Shown here one piece after another: positions 25,000 to 33,704 of a stretch of 64,000 nt of DNA (its first letter is position 1; each line of letters opens with the position of its first letter). The notes beneath the pieces are model-generated. The model saw only the letters and a list, made by a program, of their open reading frames with translations. It made no database searches and had not been told where the DNA came from. The position numbers and the translations under genes are program-made. Source of the stretch: Neptunomonas sp. (GTDB lineage Bacteria; Pseudomonadota; Gammaproteobacteria; Pseudomonadales; Balneatricaceae); the NCBI RefSeq assembly GCF_016744175.1, contig NZ_JADGEV010000004.1:1-64000 (forward strand). Direction: 5' to 3'.

Positions 25000-25521
25000 T
25001 TACAGAGTGATGTTGCGGTTAGTATTGCTAGTACGCCAATGCGCAAAGTTTACAACGGCCATGGCCAATCCTAAAATAAGGATAGAAACAGCAGCATAGA
25101 ACAGTGATCCATGGTCACTAACGCCATTATGCAACACTTCTATCCCCAGTGGTGTTGCTAAGTGAAAAAAAGCTGCTCCGCTCATAATCCCAGCGGCAAG
25201 CACTCCTCCTATACTGTGAATCAATGCTCTTTCTGGCGCTTTGCCTATGGCGTTTAACTTTTTGAGGATAAAGAACACAATAGGAAGTAATAAAAAAATT
25301 GAAACTATTAGTTCAGCACTACCAACAGCATAAGCGCCGTATTCTGCAAACCAAAGTCCTAATCCATTTGATAGGGTATTACTCATCCACGCACCGATAG
25401 TTGAAAATATGTGCTGAGTGTCTGGATGGCCGGAAAACTTATATGGCAAAGAGCTCAAAAATACTTTGCATGTCCAAGCAACAACTACCCAGCTAAAAAT
25501 TGTAATAATTCGAGATTTCAT
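25000..25521 (-). CDS. DoxX-like membrane protein
   Basis: 173 aa with four predicted transmembrane helices. The first extracytoplasmic loop KVFLSSLPYKFSGHPDTQHIFSTIGAWM resembles DoxX/quinone-reducing membrane proteins. Such proteins often pair with oxidoreductases or metal/thiol proteins. Located 39 bases after the YHS gene and 13 before ligase 2, in the same operon. Confidence 0.7.
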   Translation of the reverse strand: MKSRIITIFSWVVVAWTCKVFLSSLPYKFSGHPDTQHIFSTIGAWMSNTLSNGLGLWFAEYGAYAVGSAELIVSIFLLLPIVFFILKKLNAIGKAPERALIHSIGGVLAAGIMSGAAFFHLATPLGIEVLHNGVSDHGSLFYAAVSILILGLAMAVVNFAHWRTSNTNRNITL

Positions 25522-25560
25522 ACCGTATCCTTAATGTTATTATTGGCTGTATTAATGAAG

Positions 25561-26025
25561 TTACTTAATGACTTTTGGCCAGTTTTTGTCAGCAGAACTA
25601 ATAAAGCCTTCTTTGTCTTTTACCCATTTTGACTGTACTTCGGCATCGTAATTAAGATATAGCTTGCCTTTATGAACAGTCCACTGCAGCGGATCACCCT
25701 TTGCAGTATCGTTATTGGCTACAGCCCATGCGCAGTAACCACCATACTGAGGCGCATACTTTTCAGGGTTACCTTTGAATGCCGCTAGATTATCGGCATT
25801 TTTAAAACGCCATTGAGCGCCTTTGTATTCTGTTGTGAAACGCTTGCTACCCTCGACTGCTTTATTTTCAGTGAAGTAAGCAACGGTGTCATAACCTGCA
25901 ACAGCAAGGTCGCTGAAGTAAGACGTGTAGATAGGGGACTTTGCACTTGCATGTAAAGACATAACCATCAACATTGCTGCGATAATTGAACCCCATGCTT
26001 TTTTATATGAAAGTAGGTTGGTCAT
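25561..26025 (-). CDS. exported YHS-domain protein, first gene of the ATP-grasp operon
   Basis: 154 aa. Signal peptide ends in MSLHASA. Mature domain: AVAGYDTVAYFTENKAVEGSKRF, WRFKNADNLAAFKGNPEKYAPQYGGYCAWAV. This is the YHS-family pattern, often found with metal-dependent or DoxX proteins. Paralogue of 18481-18942. Leads the seven-gene minus-strand operon; the promoter should be in 26026-26100. Confidence 0.85.
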   Translation of the reverse strand: MTNLLSYKKAWGSIIAAMLMVMSLHASAKSPIYTSYFSDLAVAGYDTVAYFTENKAVEGSKRFTTEYKGAQWRFKNADNLAAFKGNPEKYAPQYGGYCAWAVANNDTAKGDPLQWTVHKGKLYLNYDAEVQSKWVKDKEGFISSADKNWPKVIK

Positions 26026-26357
26026 TTGTGTGCCCTCGAAGTCTATAAGCTTGTCATGTAAGTTTTCTTTACAACCAATCGCCTATCTTGGCTGTAAAAA
26101 GTAAGCCAACTATATATTTTGAATCTGAAATCAACCTGAAAAAAATAGCTATTTTAATCCATTTGGTAAGCTTAGGCCTATGAATAGTTTGTTGTTTTAG
26201 TGAATAACAATACTCATATTATAGGTGTTGTTGGTTGCGTCAAAGGAAGCCGCTAAAAGAAGAGGGGAGTTGATGGTTTGTTGTTTGTGATGGCCAAAAC
26301 TCTATATATGCTATTTTGTAGACCTTTAAACGATAAAAAAAGACATTATATGGAGGT

Positions 26358-26369
26358 ATTGTCGACAAT
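26358..26369. promoter_or_regulatory. palindromic operator candidate 1 of prpE
   Basis: ATTGTCGACAAT is a perfect 12-bp palindrome of the kind bound by GntR-family (FCD) regulators. 214 bp before the prpE start. Confidence 0.5.
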
Positions 26370-26495
26370 CCTGTTTTTTGTTGATTATCAAACCCCATGA
26401 AAAAGTAGATTTTTTACGTAAAATAGCCATATTCGCCTTATGTCGTAGTTAAATCCGTGTTTTTTTTAGTTAAAGTAGATGGATCTTGTAGGCCG

Positions 26496-26507
26496 ACTGT
26501 CAACAAT
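26496..26507. promoter_or_regulatory. operator candidate 2 of prpE
   Basis: ACTGTCAACAAT matches the first site at 10 of 12 positions and lies 65 bp before the prpE start. Confidence 0.4.
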
Positions 26508-26571
26508 AACTATAACGGCTCACATTGACGTAGTCCTGAAAATTAACTTATAAGCACAAAGGGCCCGCGCT

Positions 26572-28464
26572 ATGTCCTACCAAGCAGAATATGATAAATC
26601 GATAGAAACTCCAGAACAGTTTTGGGGAGAAAAAGCAGAAGGGATTGAGTGGTATAAAAAGCCTCAGCAGATCCTGAGTAAAGACGACAACGGTATTGAT
26701 CGCTGGTTTGCTGATGGAGAGATGAACACCGCATACCTTGCGCTGGACTATCATGTAGATAATGGACGTGGTGATCAAAATGCCATGTTCTTTGATTCAC
26801 CTGTTACTAATACTAAAACTCGGTATACCTATAAAGAGTTGCGAGATGAAGTGGCAAAATTTGCCGGTATTTTAAAAGCACAGGGTGTAGAAAAAGGCGA
26901 CCGTGTTGTCATTTATATGCCAATGATCCCAGAAGCAGTTATTGCTATGCTGGGTGTTGCTCGCCTAGGTGCCGTTCATTCTGTTGTGTTTGGTGGTTTT
27001 GCTCCTCATGAACTGGCTGTGCGTATCGACGATGCCGAGCCTAAAGTGGTTGTTACTGCATCGTGCGGAATCGAAATATCAAAAGTGTTGCCTTATAAGC
27101 CAATGCTTGATGAAGCAATTGTTAAATCCGCGCATAAGCCGAGTAGCTGTATTGTGTTTCAGCGCCCTCAAGTAAAGGCTGAAATGATTGAAGGCCGTGA
27201 CATTGATTGGGCGACGGCTATGGCCTCTGCTAAGCCCGCAGACTGCGTACCTGTTAAAGGTACTGATCCTCTCTATATACTTTATACATCAGGAACAACG
27301 GGTAAGCCTAAAGGTGTCGTACGTGATAATGGTGGCCACGCGGTTGCACTGAAATACAGTATGAAGGCTATTTACAACATGGAAGCGGGTGACGTTTTCT
27401 GGGCCGCTTCAGATGTTGGTTGGGTCGTTGGGCATTCATATATTGTATATGCACCGTTATTGGCTGGATGCACTACTGTTGTCTATGAAGGTAAACCAAT
27501 TAAAACACCTGATGCAGGTGCATTCTGGCGCGTATGTGAAGAGTACAAGGTTAAAGCTCTGTTTGCAGCACCAACAGCTTTTCGTGCTATCCGAAAAGAA
27601 GATCCAGACTCTGAACTGCTTAAGCCTTACGACCTTACTCACTTAAAAACCATTTTCATGGCAGGAGAGCGTCTAGATCCGCCAACGTATGTATGGACAA
27701 CAGAAACAATTGGTAAACCGGTTATTGATCACTGGTGGCAAACCGAGACGGGTTGGGCTATCTGTGGAAACTTAACGGGCATTGAGATGAAAGAGCCTAA
27801 ACCAGGTTCGTCTACGCTTCCGATGCCAGGCTTCAATGTGCAGGTTGTAGACTCTGAAGGCAATGAGTTACCGGCAGGGGTTCAGGGTAACATCGCTATG
27901 AAGTTGCCTTTGCCGCCAAGCTGTTTGCCAACGGTATGGGGTGATCATGAGCGCTTCCGCACAGGTTATTTAACTGAGTTCCCAGGCTATTACTCAACAG
28001 GTGATGGCGGTTATAAAGACGAAGAGGGCTATGTATTCATCATGGGTCGTACCGATGATGTAATAAACGTAGCAGGGCACCGTTTATCAACAGGTGAGAT
28101 GGAAGAGATCGTTGCAAGTCACCCAGCCGTTGCTGAGTGTTGTGTAATCGGTGTTAATGATCCGCTTAAAGGCCAGCAACCCATTGGTATGGTGCTGATC
28201 AAGAACGGTATCGAGGTTGACGAGAAAGAAATTGAAGCAGAGCTGGTAGCGATGGTTCGTAAAGAGATCGGTGCTGTTGCTTGTTTCAGAAAAGCAATGG
28301 TCGTTCAGCGTCTTCCTAAAACTCGCTCTGGAAAAATTCTGCGTAAGTTGTTGCGTCAGATTGCCGATGGTTCTGAGTATTCAGTGCCTTCTACAATCGA
28401 TGATCCAGCTAGCTTACCGGAAATCGAGGAAATTATGGATCGTCACGGCCTCGTGACGAGCTAA
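26572..28464 (+). CDS. prpE: propionyl-CoA synthetase
   Basis: 630-aa acyl-CoA synthetase making propionyl-CoA (or acetyl-CoA) from the acid, ATP and CoA via an adenylate. AMP-binding P-loop YILYTSGTTGKPKGVVRD, the PrpE-type loop WAASDVGWVVGHSYIVYAPL, the adenylate motif WWQTETGW, and the C-terminal lysine loop PKTRSGKILRKLLR. The sequence follows PrpE more than Acs in GHAVALKYSMKAIY. Monocistronic with an intrinsic terminator. Two operator-like sites upstream suggest propionate-linked control. Confidence 0.9.
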   Translation: MSYQAEYDKSIETPEQFWGEKAEGIEWYKKPQQILSKDDNGIDRWFADGEMNTAYLALDYHVDNGRGDQNAMFFDSPVTNTKTRYTYKELRDEVAKFAGILKAQGVEKGDRVVIYMPMIPEAVIAMLGVARLGAVHSVVFGGFAPHELAVRIDDAEPKVVVTASCGIEISKVLPYKPMLDEAIVKSAHKPSSCIVFQRPQVKAEMIEGRDIDWATAMASAKPADCVPVKGTDPLYILYTSGTTGKPKGVVRDNGGHAVALKYSMKAIYNMEAGDVFWAASDVGWVVGHSYIVYAPLLAGCTTVVYEGKPIKTPDAGAFWRVCEEYKVKALFAAPTAFRAIRKEDPDSELLKPYDLTHLKTIFMAGERLDPPTYVWTTETIGKPVIDHWWQTETGWAICGNLTGIEMKEPKPGSSTLPMPGFNVQVVDSEGNELPAGVQGNIAMKLPLPPSCLPTVWGDHERFRTGYLTEFPGYYSTGDGGYKDEEGYVFIMGRTDDVINVAGHRLSTGEMEEIVASHPAVAECCVIGVNDPLKGQQPIGMVLIKNGIEVDEKEIEAELVAMVRKEIGAVACFRKAMVVQRLPKTRSGKILRKLLRQIADGSEYSVPSTIDDPASLPEIEEIMDRHGLVTS

Positions 28465-28497
28465 TAATACCTCACCTAAGACCCTTAGTAGTTTTTT

Positions 28498-28522
28498 AGG
28501 CAGCCTTTTGGCTGCCTTTTTT
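28498..28522 (+). terminator. intrinsic terminator of prpE
   Basis: aggcagcc-tttt-ggctgcct followed by a T-run, 34 bases after the stop. Confidence 0.9.
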
Positions 28523-28631
28523 GTGTCTTTTCTGTCCCTATTGGTTTTTATTTTTTTGGCTCTGTGTCTTATTAAATAATTGCCCTAGTCTTTATATTTT
28601 CTGATGGCTTTAGAGACGAGGGTATTAGTAA

Positions 28632-29489
28632 ATGAGGATCGTTAAGGTTTCGCAACTACTGGACGACAGAGAGCGTAATTATCTTCTCTATAACGGTGAT
28701 GTGATTATATTTGAAAAAATACCCGCCATACTGGAACTAAACGGCTATCTAGACAGGCTTGTCCAAGATGTCTTTGGAGGGTTGTCTAAATGCTCTATGT
28801 TAAATGAATGTAGCAGTAAGCAAGACAGTTCTGTCTTTGGGGTCAACATAGAGCGGTTACAAAATAGATTCCGTAAGGAACCAGCGTTTGCAGATTTGTT
28901 TAGATCAGCACTTAAGCAGACAGGTATGGATATTGAGCGTAACTATGCGGACGTACTATTTTTGCGATGTGTGGCCCCCTTGCTAAAAAAAAATATCCAC
29001 CGGGGTAGAATTGCCCATCACAGGGATACGTGGGGGAGTAACATCCAGCAGCAAGTTAATTGGTGGAGTTCTCTTTATCCTACCTCTGATGAGAATACAC
29101 TTGTGTTTTATCCGGAGTATTGGGATACACCTGTTGAGAACAGTACGAGCGAATGGTCGTACAGTGATTTCTGTAAAGCTCGATCCTTGGCAAAGCAAAA
29201 GGGCTTATCGCATATAAACTACCCTTATGCGCCTGAAGTCACACAGAGTGTTTTGTCTAATAAGTCTTTGAGTATCGTAACTTCTCCAGGTGATCTTGTG
29301 TGCTTCTCAAGTGCTCATTTACATGGCAGTACTGAGGCACCTCGTGGGAGTTGCAGATTTAGTATTGAGCTTCGTACTTTTGCAGAGCGTAGTACTGACT
29401 TAAATATACCGCCTAAAAATATTGATAATGCTAACGGAGAGCCTAGGTATGACTGGTTTAAGCGTCTCAGTGATAAAAAGAAATACTAA
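28632..29489 (+). CDS. Fe(II)/2-oxoglutarate-dependent oxygenase-like protein
   Basis: 285 aa, phytanoyl-CoA-dioxygenase-like. Metal triad candidates: HRD in GRIAHHRDTWGSN (about residue 133) and His in FSSAHLHGSTEAP (about 235), with the 2OG-binding Arg in GSCRFSIELRTF. The Trp-rich VNWWSSLYPTSDENTLVFYPEYW stretch is usual in hydroxylases of amino acids or small acids. Neighbouring genes give no substrate. Start ATG 28632 has weak gagg upstream. Confidence 0.75.
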   Translation: MRIVKVSQLLDDRERNYLLYNGDVIIFEKIPAILELNGYLDRLVQDVFGGLSKCSMLNECSSKQDSSVFGVNIERLQNRFRKEPAFADLFRSALKQTGMDIERNYADVLFLRCVAPLLKKNIHRGRIAHHRDTWGSNIQQQVNWWSSLYPTSDENTLVFYPEYWDTPVENSTSEWSYSDFCKARSLAKQKGLSHINYPYAPEVTQSVLSNKSLSIVTSPGDLVCFSSAHLHGSTEAPRGSCRFSIELRTFAERSTDLNIPPKNIDNANGEPRYDWFKRLSDKKKY

Positions 29490-29503
29490 TCTAGGAAAAG
29501 CAA

Positions 29504-30199
29504 TTACAGCGTCGAGGACAGCTTGTTGACGCCTGTTATTGATCCATTCCATACCATTTCGTAATGCGTAGCTTGTTGTATCGATGTTACATGTGATGGC
29601 GTCATTAAGGCCCAGCATATGGCGCTTTGTCGCCTGACGGAGTGATACCTGATTCCCATGCTTTTGTTATGCTTGATTGCATGGCCTAAAACACGAGCTT
29701 CGCTGTAATCGGTTGGAGAATAGATGGGATTAGTAGATGAAAGAGTCAGTCCGTCTAGGATGTCTACTTCATCAAAATGGCAAATTAATCCACGAAAAAC
29801 AAAACGTTCATAGTTTAGCTCTGGAACTCTGCTCCAATAGGCATGCTGATGATGTTTAACCTCAGCGATGGCGGTTTCCATACTATCGGCTAAATACAGT
29901 ATTCCAAATGCTCCGTTACTAAAACGAGAGCCGTCCGGATTTACATGGGTAAACGGTGCTGTAGCGTATGAACACCCAGGAATGCCGAATGGGATTTCAG
30001 TGCGGGGGATTAACTGTAAGTCACCTACTTCATTCTTAAGACGTGGGTTAGTTAATGTTTGCAGTGCATAGAGGCTATTGAATTCATTAGCGTCGGCAAC
30101 ATCATCAAATAGACTAATAGGAGGAAACTTTGAGTTAATTAACCGGTAGCTTTTAATTTTTTTGCTGGGTAAAGCGGGCAGTTGTTCAATGTTTACCAT
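29504..30199 (-). CDS. RES-domain toxin
   Basis: 231 aa. RES-domain proteins of TA modules degrade or modify NAD and resemble ADP-ribosyltransferases. The three signature residues are visible: Arg in KSYRLINSK, Glu in METAIAEVKHHQ and Ser in VRRQSAICWAL. It overlaps the antitoxin gene by 7 bases and lies downstream, as is usual. Intact by length. Confidence 0.88.
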   Translation of the reverse strand: MVNIEQLPALPSKKIKSYRLINSKFPPISLFDDVADANEFNSLYALQTLTNPRLKNEVGDLQLIPRTEIPFGIPGCSYATAPFTHVNPDGSRFSNGAFGILYLADSMETAIAEVKHHQHAYWSRVPELNYERFVFRGLICHFDEVDILDGLTLSSTNPIYSPTDYSEARVLGHAIKHNKSMGIRYHSVRRQSAICWALMTPSHVTSIQQATHYEMVWNGSITGVNKLSSTL

Positions 30200-30594
30200 T
30201 GGCTTCCTCGCATGCTATCGATTCTACGAAATGTTTCATAAACCGCAACAAAGTCGCCATTACCCATCACTTGGAGCGGTGAGCGGCCTGCAAAAAAAGG
30301 GTTATGATTAATCATGCTCATAAAGCCGTACAGGTTATCAGGGTTATCAAATATCAGTCGTAATGCTGCATGAATGTTGAGAATAAAGCTAATGCGAGTA
30401 ATTTGGTCGCGGTCTAAATTTACTTCTTGCATTTGCGCTTTCTTTTTAGCGCGTGCATATGTGCTGTGGGAAACGCGCAAAATAGCTTCACCTTGCTCGC
30501 CGCTTGCCCCCCATTTTTCCATAATTGTAACCGCTGCTTTTAAGCCTGTTGCTGCCATCGCTTTATCTGGTGCAGATGATTGTAAATTAAGCAT
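30193..30594 (-). CDS. Xre/MbcA/ParS-type antitoxin of the RES module
   Basis: 133 aa. N-terminal HTH (GASGEQGEAILRVSHSTYARAKKKA) and C-terminal toxin-binding domain (ARISFILNIHAALRLIF...NPFFAGRSPLQVMGNGD) of the DUF2384 type. It should neutralise the RES toxin and repress the pair. First gene of a two-gene operon. Confidence 0.88.
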   Translation of the reverse strand: MLNLQSSAPDKAMAATGLKAAVTIMEKWGASGEQGEAILRVSHSTYARAKKKAQMQEVNLDRDQITRISFILNIHAALRLIFDNPDNLYGFMSMINHNPFFAGRSPLQVMGNGDFVAVYETFRRIDSMRGSQW

Positions 30595-30711
30595 AGTAAC
30601 TCCTCTGTATCTGGTGATACTTTATCATTAAATTTGTCTCTTTGGATATAGTAAGGGTGCTTTTAGTAAATCGAGTGTTCAGTGGCCATCGTGTTTATTT
30701 TGTCGTGATAG

Positions 30712-30971
30712 ATATTTCTTTTATCCAGCGAATTTTACTTTCGCATGTCCCACTGAACTGAACTAGGTGATCTTGCTGATTACTACGAACAGATGTGGGA
30801 TATAGGCGTTGAAGTATATTCAGCTTCAACGGATACCCACTTTATAGGGCTAGCAGAACGTGGGAGGCTTGTTATGCTACACATTCAGGAGAAGTGTTCC
30901 CTGCAACATGGAAAGAAGGAGAAGCAACGTTAGCATTTTCGCTTGATTTGGTCGAAAAATATAAGAAATAG
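30712..30971 (+). pseudogene. ahpC: ahpC remnant (alkyl hydroperoxide reductase subunit C)
   Basis: Not in the ORF track. Reading across frames gives FFYPANFTFACPTEL, then after a 5-base duplication (actga actga) ELGDLADYYEQMWDIGVEVYSASTDTHF, then a gap of about 100 codons, then YATHSGEVFPATWKEGEATLAFSLDLVEKY and TAG at 30969. These are the peroxidatic-Cys region and the resolving-Cys tail of AhpC. The start is absent and the resolving Cys reads Phe (VFPATW in place of VCPA). A dead gene beside the RES/Xre module. Confidence 0.82.
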
Positions 30972-31115
30972 ATTCGACTAATCAGTTGCTTACATTGATT
31001 TCTTCATGTGAAATAGATGTAGGTTTTTGCGTTTTTTTGCTATATAAAAGTATTTAAAACGGTCATCAATGTGCTCATTGATGGCCGTTTCTATTTTAAG
31101 AATATCTTATTGACG

Positions 31116-31595
31116 TTAAGCGGAACAGCCTTGCTCGGGCATAGCAATAGAATTACCCGCCCCTTTAGGCCAGTCCATAATGGAGTGGCTTAATTGCAAT
31201 GCTTCTATGGCTTTACGAATAGGCTCTGGCCATATTGCGCTGTGGCGGGTTTGCATATCTACGCCTACCAATAAGCATTCAACGGCAGCGAGTATTTCAG
31301 TGCTGTCTTCATTTCGTAACTCGTGCCAGATCCGTAAGCGCTTTTTGTCACTGGAGAGCAATTGGGAGTGCGCGACCACTTTTTGGCCTTGCTGCACTTC
31401 TTTTAAATAACGTAAATTGTTCTGCACTGTGAAAGCACTAAATTGATGGTGTGTCCGTCCTGCTTCATCCAGACCGGCGGCATCCAAAATTGTATCGGTT
31501 GCCAATGACAGCATGACGAGATAATAACCTTCGTTAAGGTGCCCGTTGTAATCGCAATAGCTTTCAGGAACGGGTGGATATTGGGTGGTTAACAT
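31116..31595 (-). CDS. hotdog-fold acyl-CoA thioesterase
   Basis: 159 aa. The 4HBT-type active site pattern is DYNGHLNEGYYLVMLSLATD near the N-terminus, with Asp/Asn preceding GH. The C-terminal half (RYLKEVQQGQKVVAHSQLLSSDKKRLRIWHEL) fits the hotdog fold. Resembles thioesterases of the carnitine/betainyl-CoA group. Divergent from the GST gene. Confidence 0.75.
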   Translation of the reverse strand: MLTTQYPPVPESYCDYNGHLNEGYYLVMLSLATDTILDAAGLDEAGRTHHQFSAFTVQNNLRYLKEVQQGQKVVAHSQLLSSDKKRLRIWHELRNEDSTEILAAVECLLVGVDMQTRHSAIWPEPIRKAIEALQLSHSIMDWPKGAGNSIAMPEQGCSA

Positions 31596-31730
31596 GACGG
31601 AATCCTTCTTCTTCGGCCGATATGATTCATCAAGACTAGAGAGTTAACGACTTGATAAAGACGCATATCAAGTTTTGGATGCGTATAATGCTACGAACAC
31701 GCGCCTGTTTCCAGTCCATGTTAGTAGAAG

Positions 31731-32396
31731 ATGAAAGAATCCGAGCTTATGCCAATATCACATGATGTAACTACTTTACCCATTTTATACTCTTTTCGGC
31801 GTTGTCCTTATGCAATGAGAGCTCGTTTAGCTATCACTAACAGTAAAATTAATGTGGAACTACGTGAAGTTATATTAAAAGACAAACCAGCGGCTCTCCT
31901 TGCGCTCTCCCCAAAAGGAACTGTTCCGGTTTTACAATTGGTTGAAGGACAAGTATTAGAGGAGAGCATTGATATTATGTATTGGGCTTTACAGCATCAT
32001 GATCCGGATCAGTGGTTGCCGCCATTACTCATAGAATCAATTAAGGCCCTCATTCAAGAGAATGATGACGAGTTTAAGTTTTGGTTAGACCGCTATAAAT
32101 ATGCAGATCGCCATCCCGAGCACTCTTCTGAATTTTATAGAACCCATTGTGAATGTTGGTTTGTTAAGTTGGAGAACCTTTTGGTGACTAATAAAGGTTT
32201 TTTACTGGCAGATCATTATACATTGGCTGACATGGCGCTGTTTCCGTTTGTTCGTCAATGTGCACATGTAGATCGGGAATGGTTCCTTCAAACTCCTTAC
32301 ATACATTTACAAGCCTGGCTAGATACACTTATTGGTTCCCCACTCTTTACTACCGTCATGCAAAAGCACCCTCAATGGAAGGAAATTCACGTATAA
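31731..32396 (+). CDS. glutathione S-transferase family protein
   Basis: 221 aa. Thioredoxin-like N-terminal domain with FRRCPYAMRARLAI, where the Cys is at the usual CPxx position of omega-like GSTs, then the cis-Pro loop PKGTVPVLQL and the helical C-terminal domain ADHYTLADMALFPFVRQ. An in-frame ATG at 31749 is an alternative start. Substrate unknown. Confidence 0.88.
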   Translation: MKESELMPISHDVTTLPILYSFRRCPYAMRARLAITNSKINVELREVILKDKPAALLALSPKGTVPVLQLVEGQVLEESIDIMYWALQHHDPDQWLPPLLIESIKALIQENDDEFKFWLDRYKYADRHPEHSSEFYRTHCECWFVKLENLLVTNKGFLLADHYTLADMALFPFVRQCAHVDREWFLQTPYIHLQAWLDTLIGSPLFTTVMQKHPQWKEIHV

Positions 32397-32473
32397 GCTT
32401 TACAAGCAATCTATGAATATCCCTGCTAGAGTTAATACATTGCTAGGACAGCAATGCTATACAGGGAAAAACT

Positions 32474-32689
32474 ATGGATTGTGAATCGTGTAAAAGTAGA
32501 CTTTTACAGCAGGGAGCCGCCGAGGCAGTTACAGTGATTGAGTTGTTAGGTGATCACTCAAACAACGCATGGTGCAAAGTATGCGAAGATATCGTCTGCA
32601 TGCCTTCTGATATTCCGACGGGTATCTATGCGGATTATGTTTTGTGTGATGAAGACGGACTATGTCTGTTGCAATTAATAGATGAATAA
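32474..32689 (+). CDS. small Cys-rich protein (71 aa)
   Basis: Seven cysteines: CESCKSRL at the N-terminus and CKVCEDIVC in the middle form two CxxC pairs that could bind one zinc; two more lie near the end. Acidic, no signal peptide. Family not recognised. Confidence 0.6.
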   Translation: MDCESCKSRLLQQGAAEAVTVIELLGDHSNNAWCKVCEDIVCMPSDIPTGIYADYVLCDEDGLCLLQLIDE

Positions 32690-32790
32690 GTTTATTAGGT
32701 TGCTGCAGCATACCTAATAATGCAGCTGTAAATGCTTTAAATCTAGCTACGTTTTCTATCATGAAACGAAGCTACACTTCTCTTATATGG

Positions 32791-33591
32791 CTATGGCCTG
32801 TGTTTAAGCATCTCTTTTAGTTCTTGTATTTGGTTTGATAAATCTTGGATCGTGGGCTCTCCATCGGCTATTGCTTGTTCTTTTATTTCTTGTGCGTGCT
32901 CCTCCTCCATCACATTCACAATAATACCAATGACCATGTTTAAAAAAGCAAAAGTGGTTAGAAATATAAAAGATAAATAGTAGAGCCAACTAAAAGAATA
33001 TACGACCATTGTTTCGTACATGACATCTGTCCAGTCTTCAAAGGTCATTACCCGAAATAGAGTGAGCATAGAAATTGAAATATCGCCCCACAATGTCGCA
33101 TTGATAGAAGCAAAAAAAGATGACCCAACAGCTGCGTAGATATAAAAAATTATAAACATCAGTAAGATAACGTAACCTAGCTGAGGTAACGCCTTTATTA
33201 GAGAGTTAAGCAACAGGCGCAGTTCCGGAATAACTGAAACCATACGTAAAACACGAAAGATACGTATTAAACGGCCAATAAGCGCTAGCTCGCTGTCTTC
33301 AACAGGCATAAGGCTAATAGTCACAATTAACGAGTCAAAGGTGTTCCAAGCATTTTTAAAGAAGTATTTTTTCTGTGGTTCGCCTATAAATCGAATAGAC
33401 AATTCAATTAAAAAAAACAGAGTGATGCCGATATCTAGCCACCCGATTACCAATAGAACATTCTCGGGAATGTCATAAGTTTTTGCACCGATGACAAGAG
33501 CAGAGAATAAAATGACAGCAACGACAAAAAATTCAAAAAAACGATTATGTCGCAGTTTGTAAAAATTGGACTGAAGGTTTTCTGTGTTCAT
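32791..33591 (-). CDS. bacterial voltage-gated cation channel (NaChBac type)
   Basis: 266 aa, one six-helix domain that would work as a tetramer. S4 voltage sensor RLIRIFRVLRMVSVIPELR has Arg every third residue. The selectivity filter is FRVMTFEDWTDVMYE; compared with the NavAb TLESWSM filter it has Asp at two positions where acidic residues made NavAb Ca-selective. A C-terminal coiled coil (IQDLSNQIQELKEMLK) ends the protein. Probably a Na or Ca channel; selectivity unproven. Confidence 0.88.
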   Translation of the reverse strand: MNTENLQSNFYKLRHNRFFEFFVVAVILFSALVIGAKTYDIPENVLLVIGWLDIGITLFFLIELSIRFIGEPQKKYFFKNAWNTFDSLIVTISLMPVEDSELALIGRLIRIFRVLRMVSVIPELRLLLNSLIKALPQLGYVILLMFIIFYIYAAVGSSFFASINATLWGDISISMLTLFRVMTFEDWTDVMYETMVVYSFSWLYYLSFIFLTTFAFLNMVIGIIVNVMEEEHAQEIKEQAIADGEPTIQDLSNQIQELKEMLKHRP

Positions 33592-33667
33592 GATTAAGAG
33601 ATTTAAAATAGTAATATGAGTAAAGGGGGGTACTGTAAAGTGAAAAAATCTATGCTACACATCCTAT

Positions 33668-33691
33668 AAACAGAGAGGGACCTCTCTGTTT
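33668..33691 (-). terminator. hairpin after the DUF4197 gene
   Basis: aaacagagagg/cctctctgttt, a perfect 11-bp stem with a 2-base loop, 14 bases past the minus-strand stop; short T-run only. Confidence 0.55.
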
Positions 33692-33704
33692 GTATCTTTG
33701 GAAA

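Larger units (their letters stand above)
26026..26571. promoter_or_regulatory. divergent regulatory region between YHS operon and prpE
   Basis: 546 bp without a gene. AT-rich, with many T-runs. The only specific signals I see are the two operator-like repeats listed separately at 26358 and 26496, both on the prpE side. Short ORFs in it lack ribosome binding sites. Confidence 0.5.
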
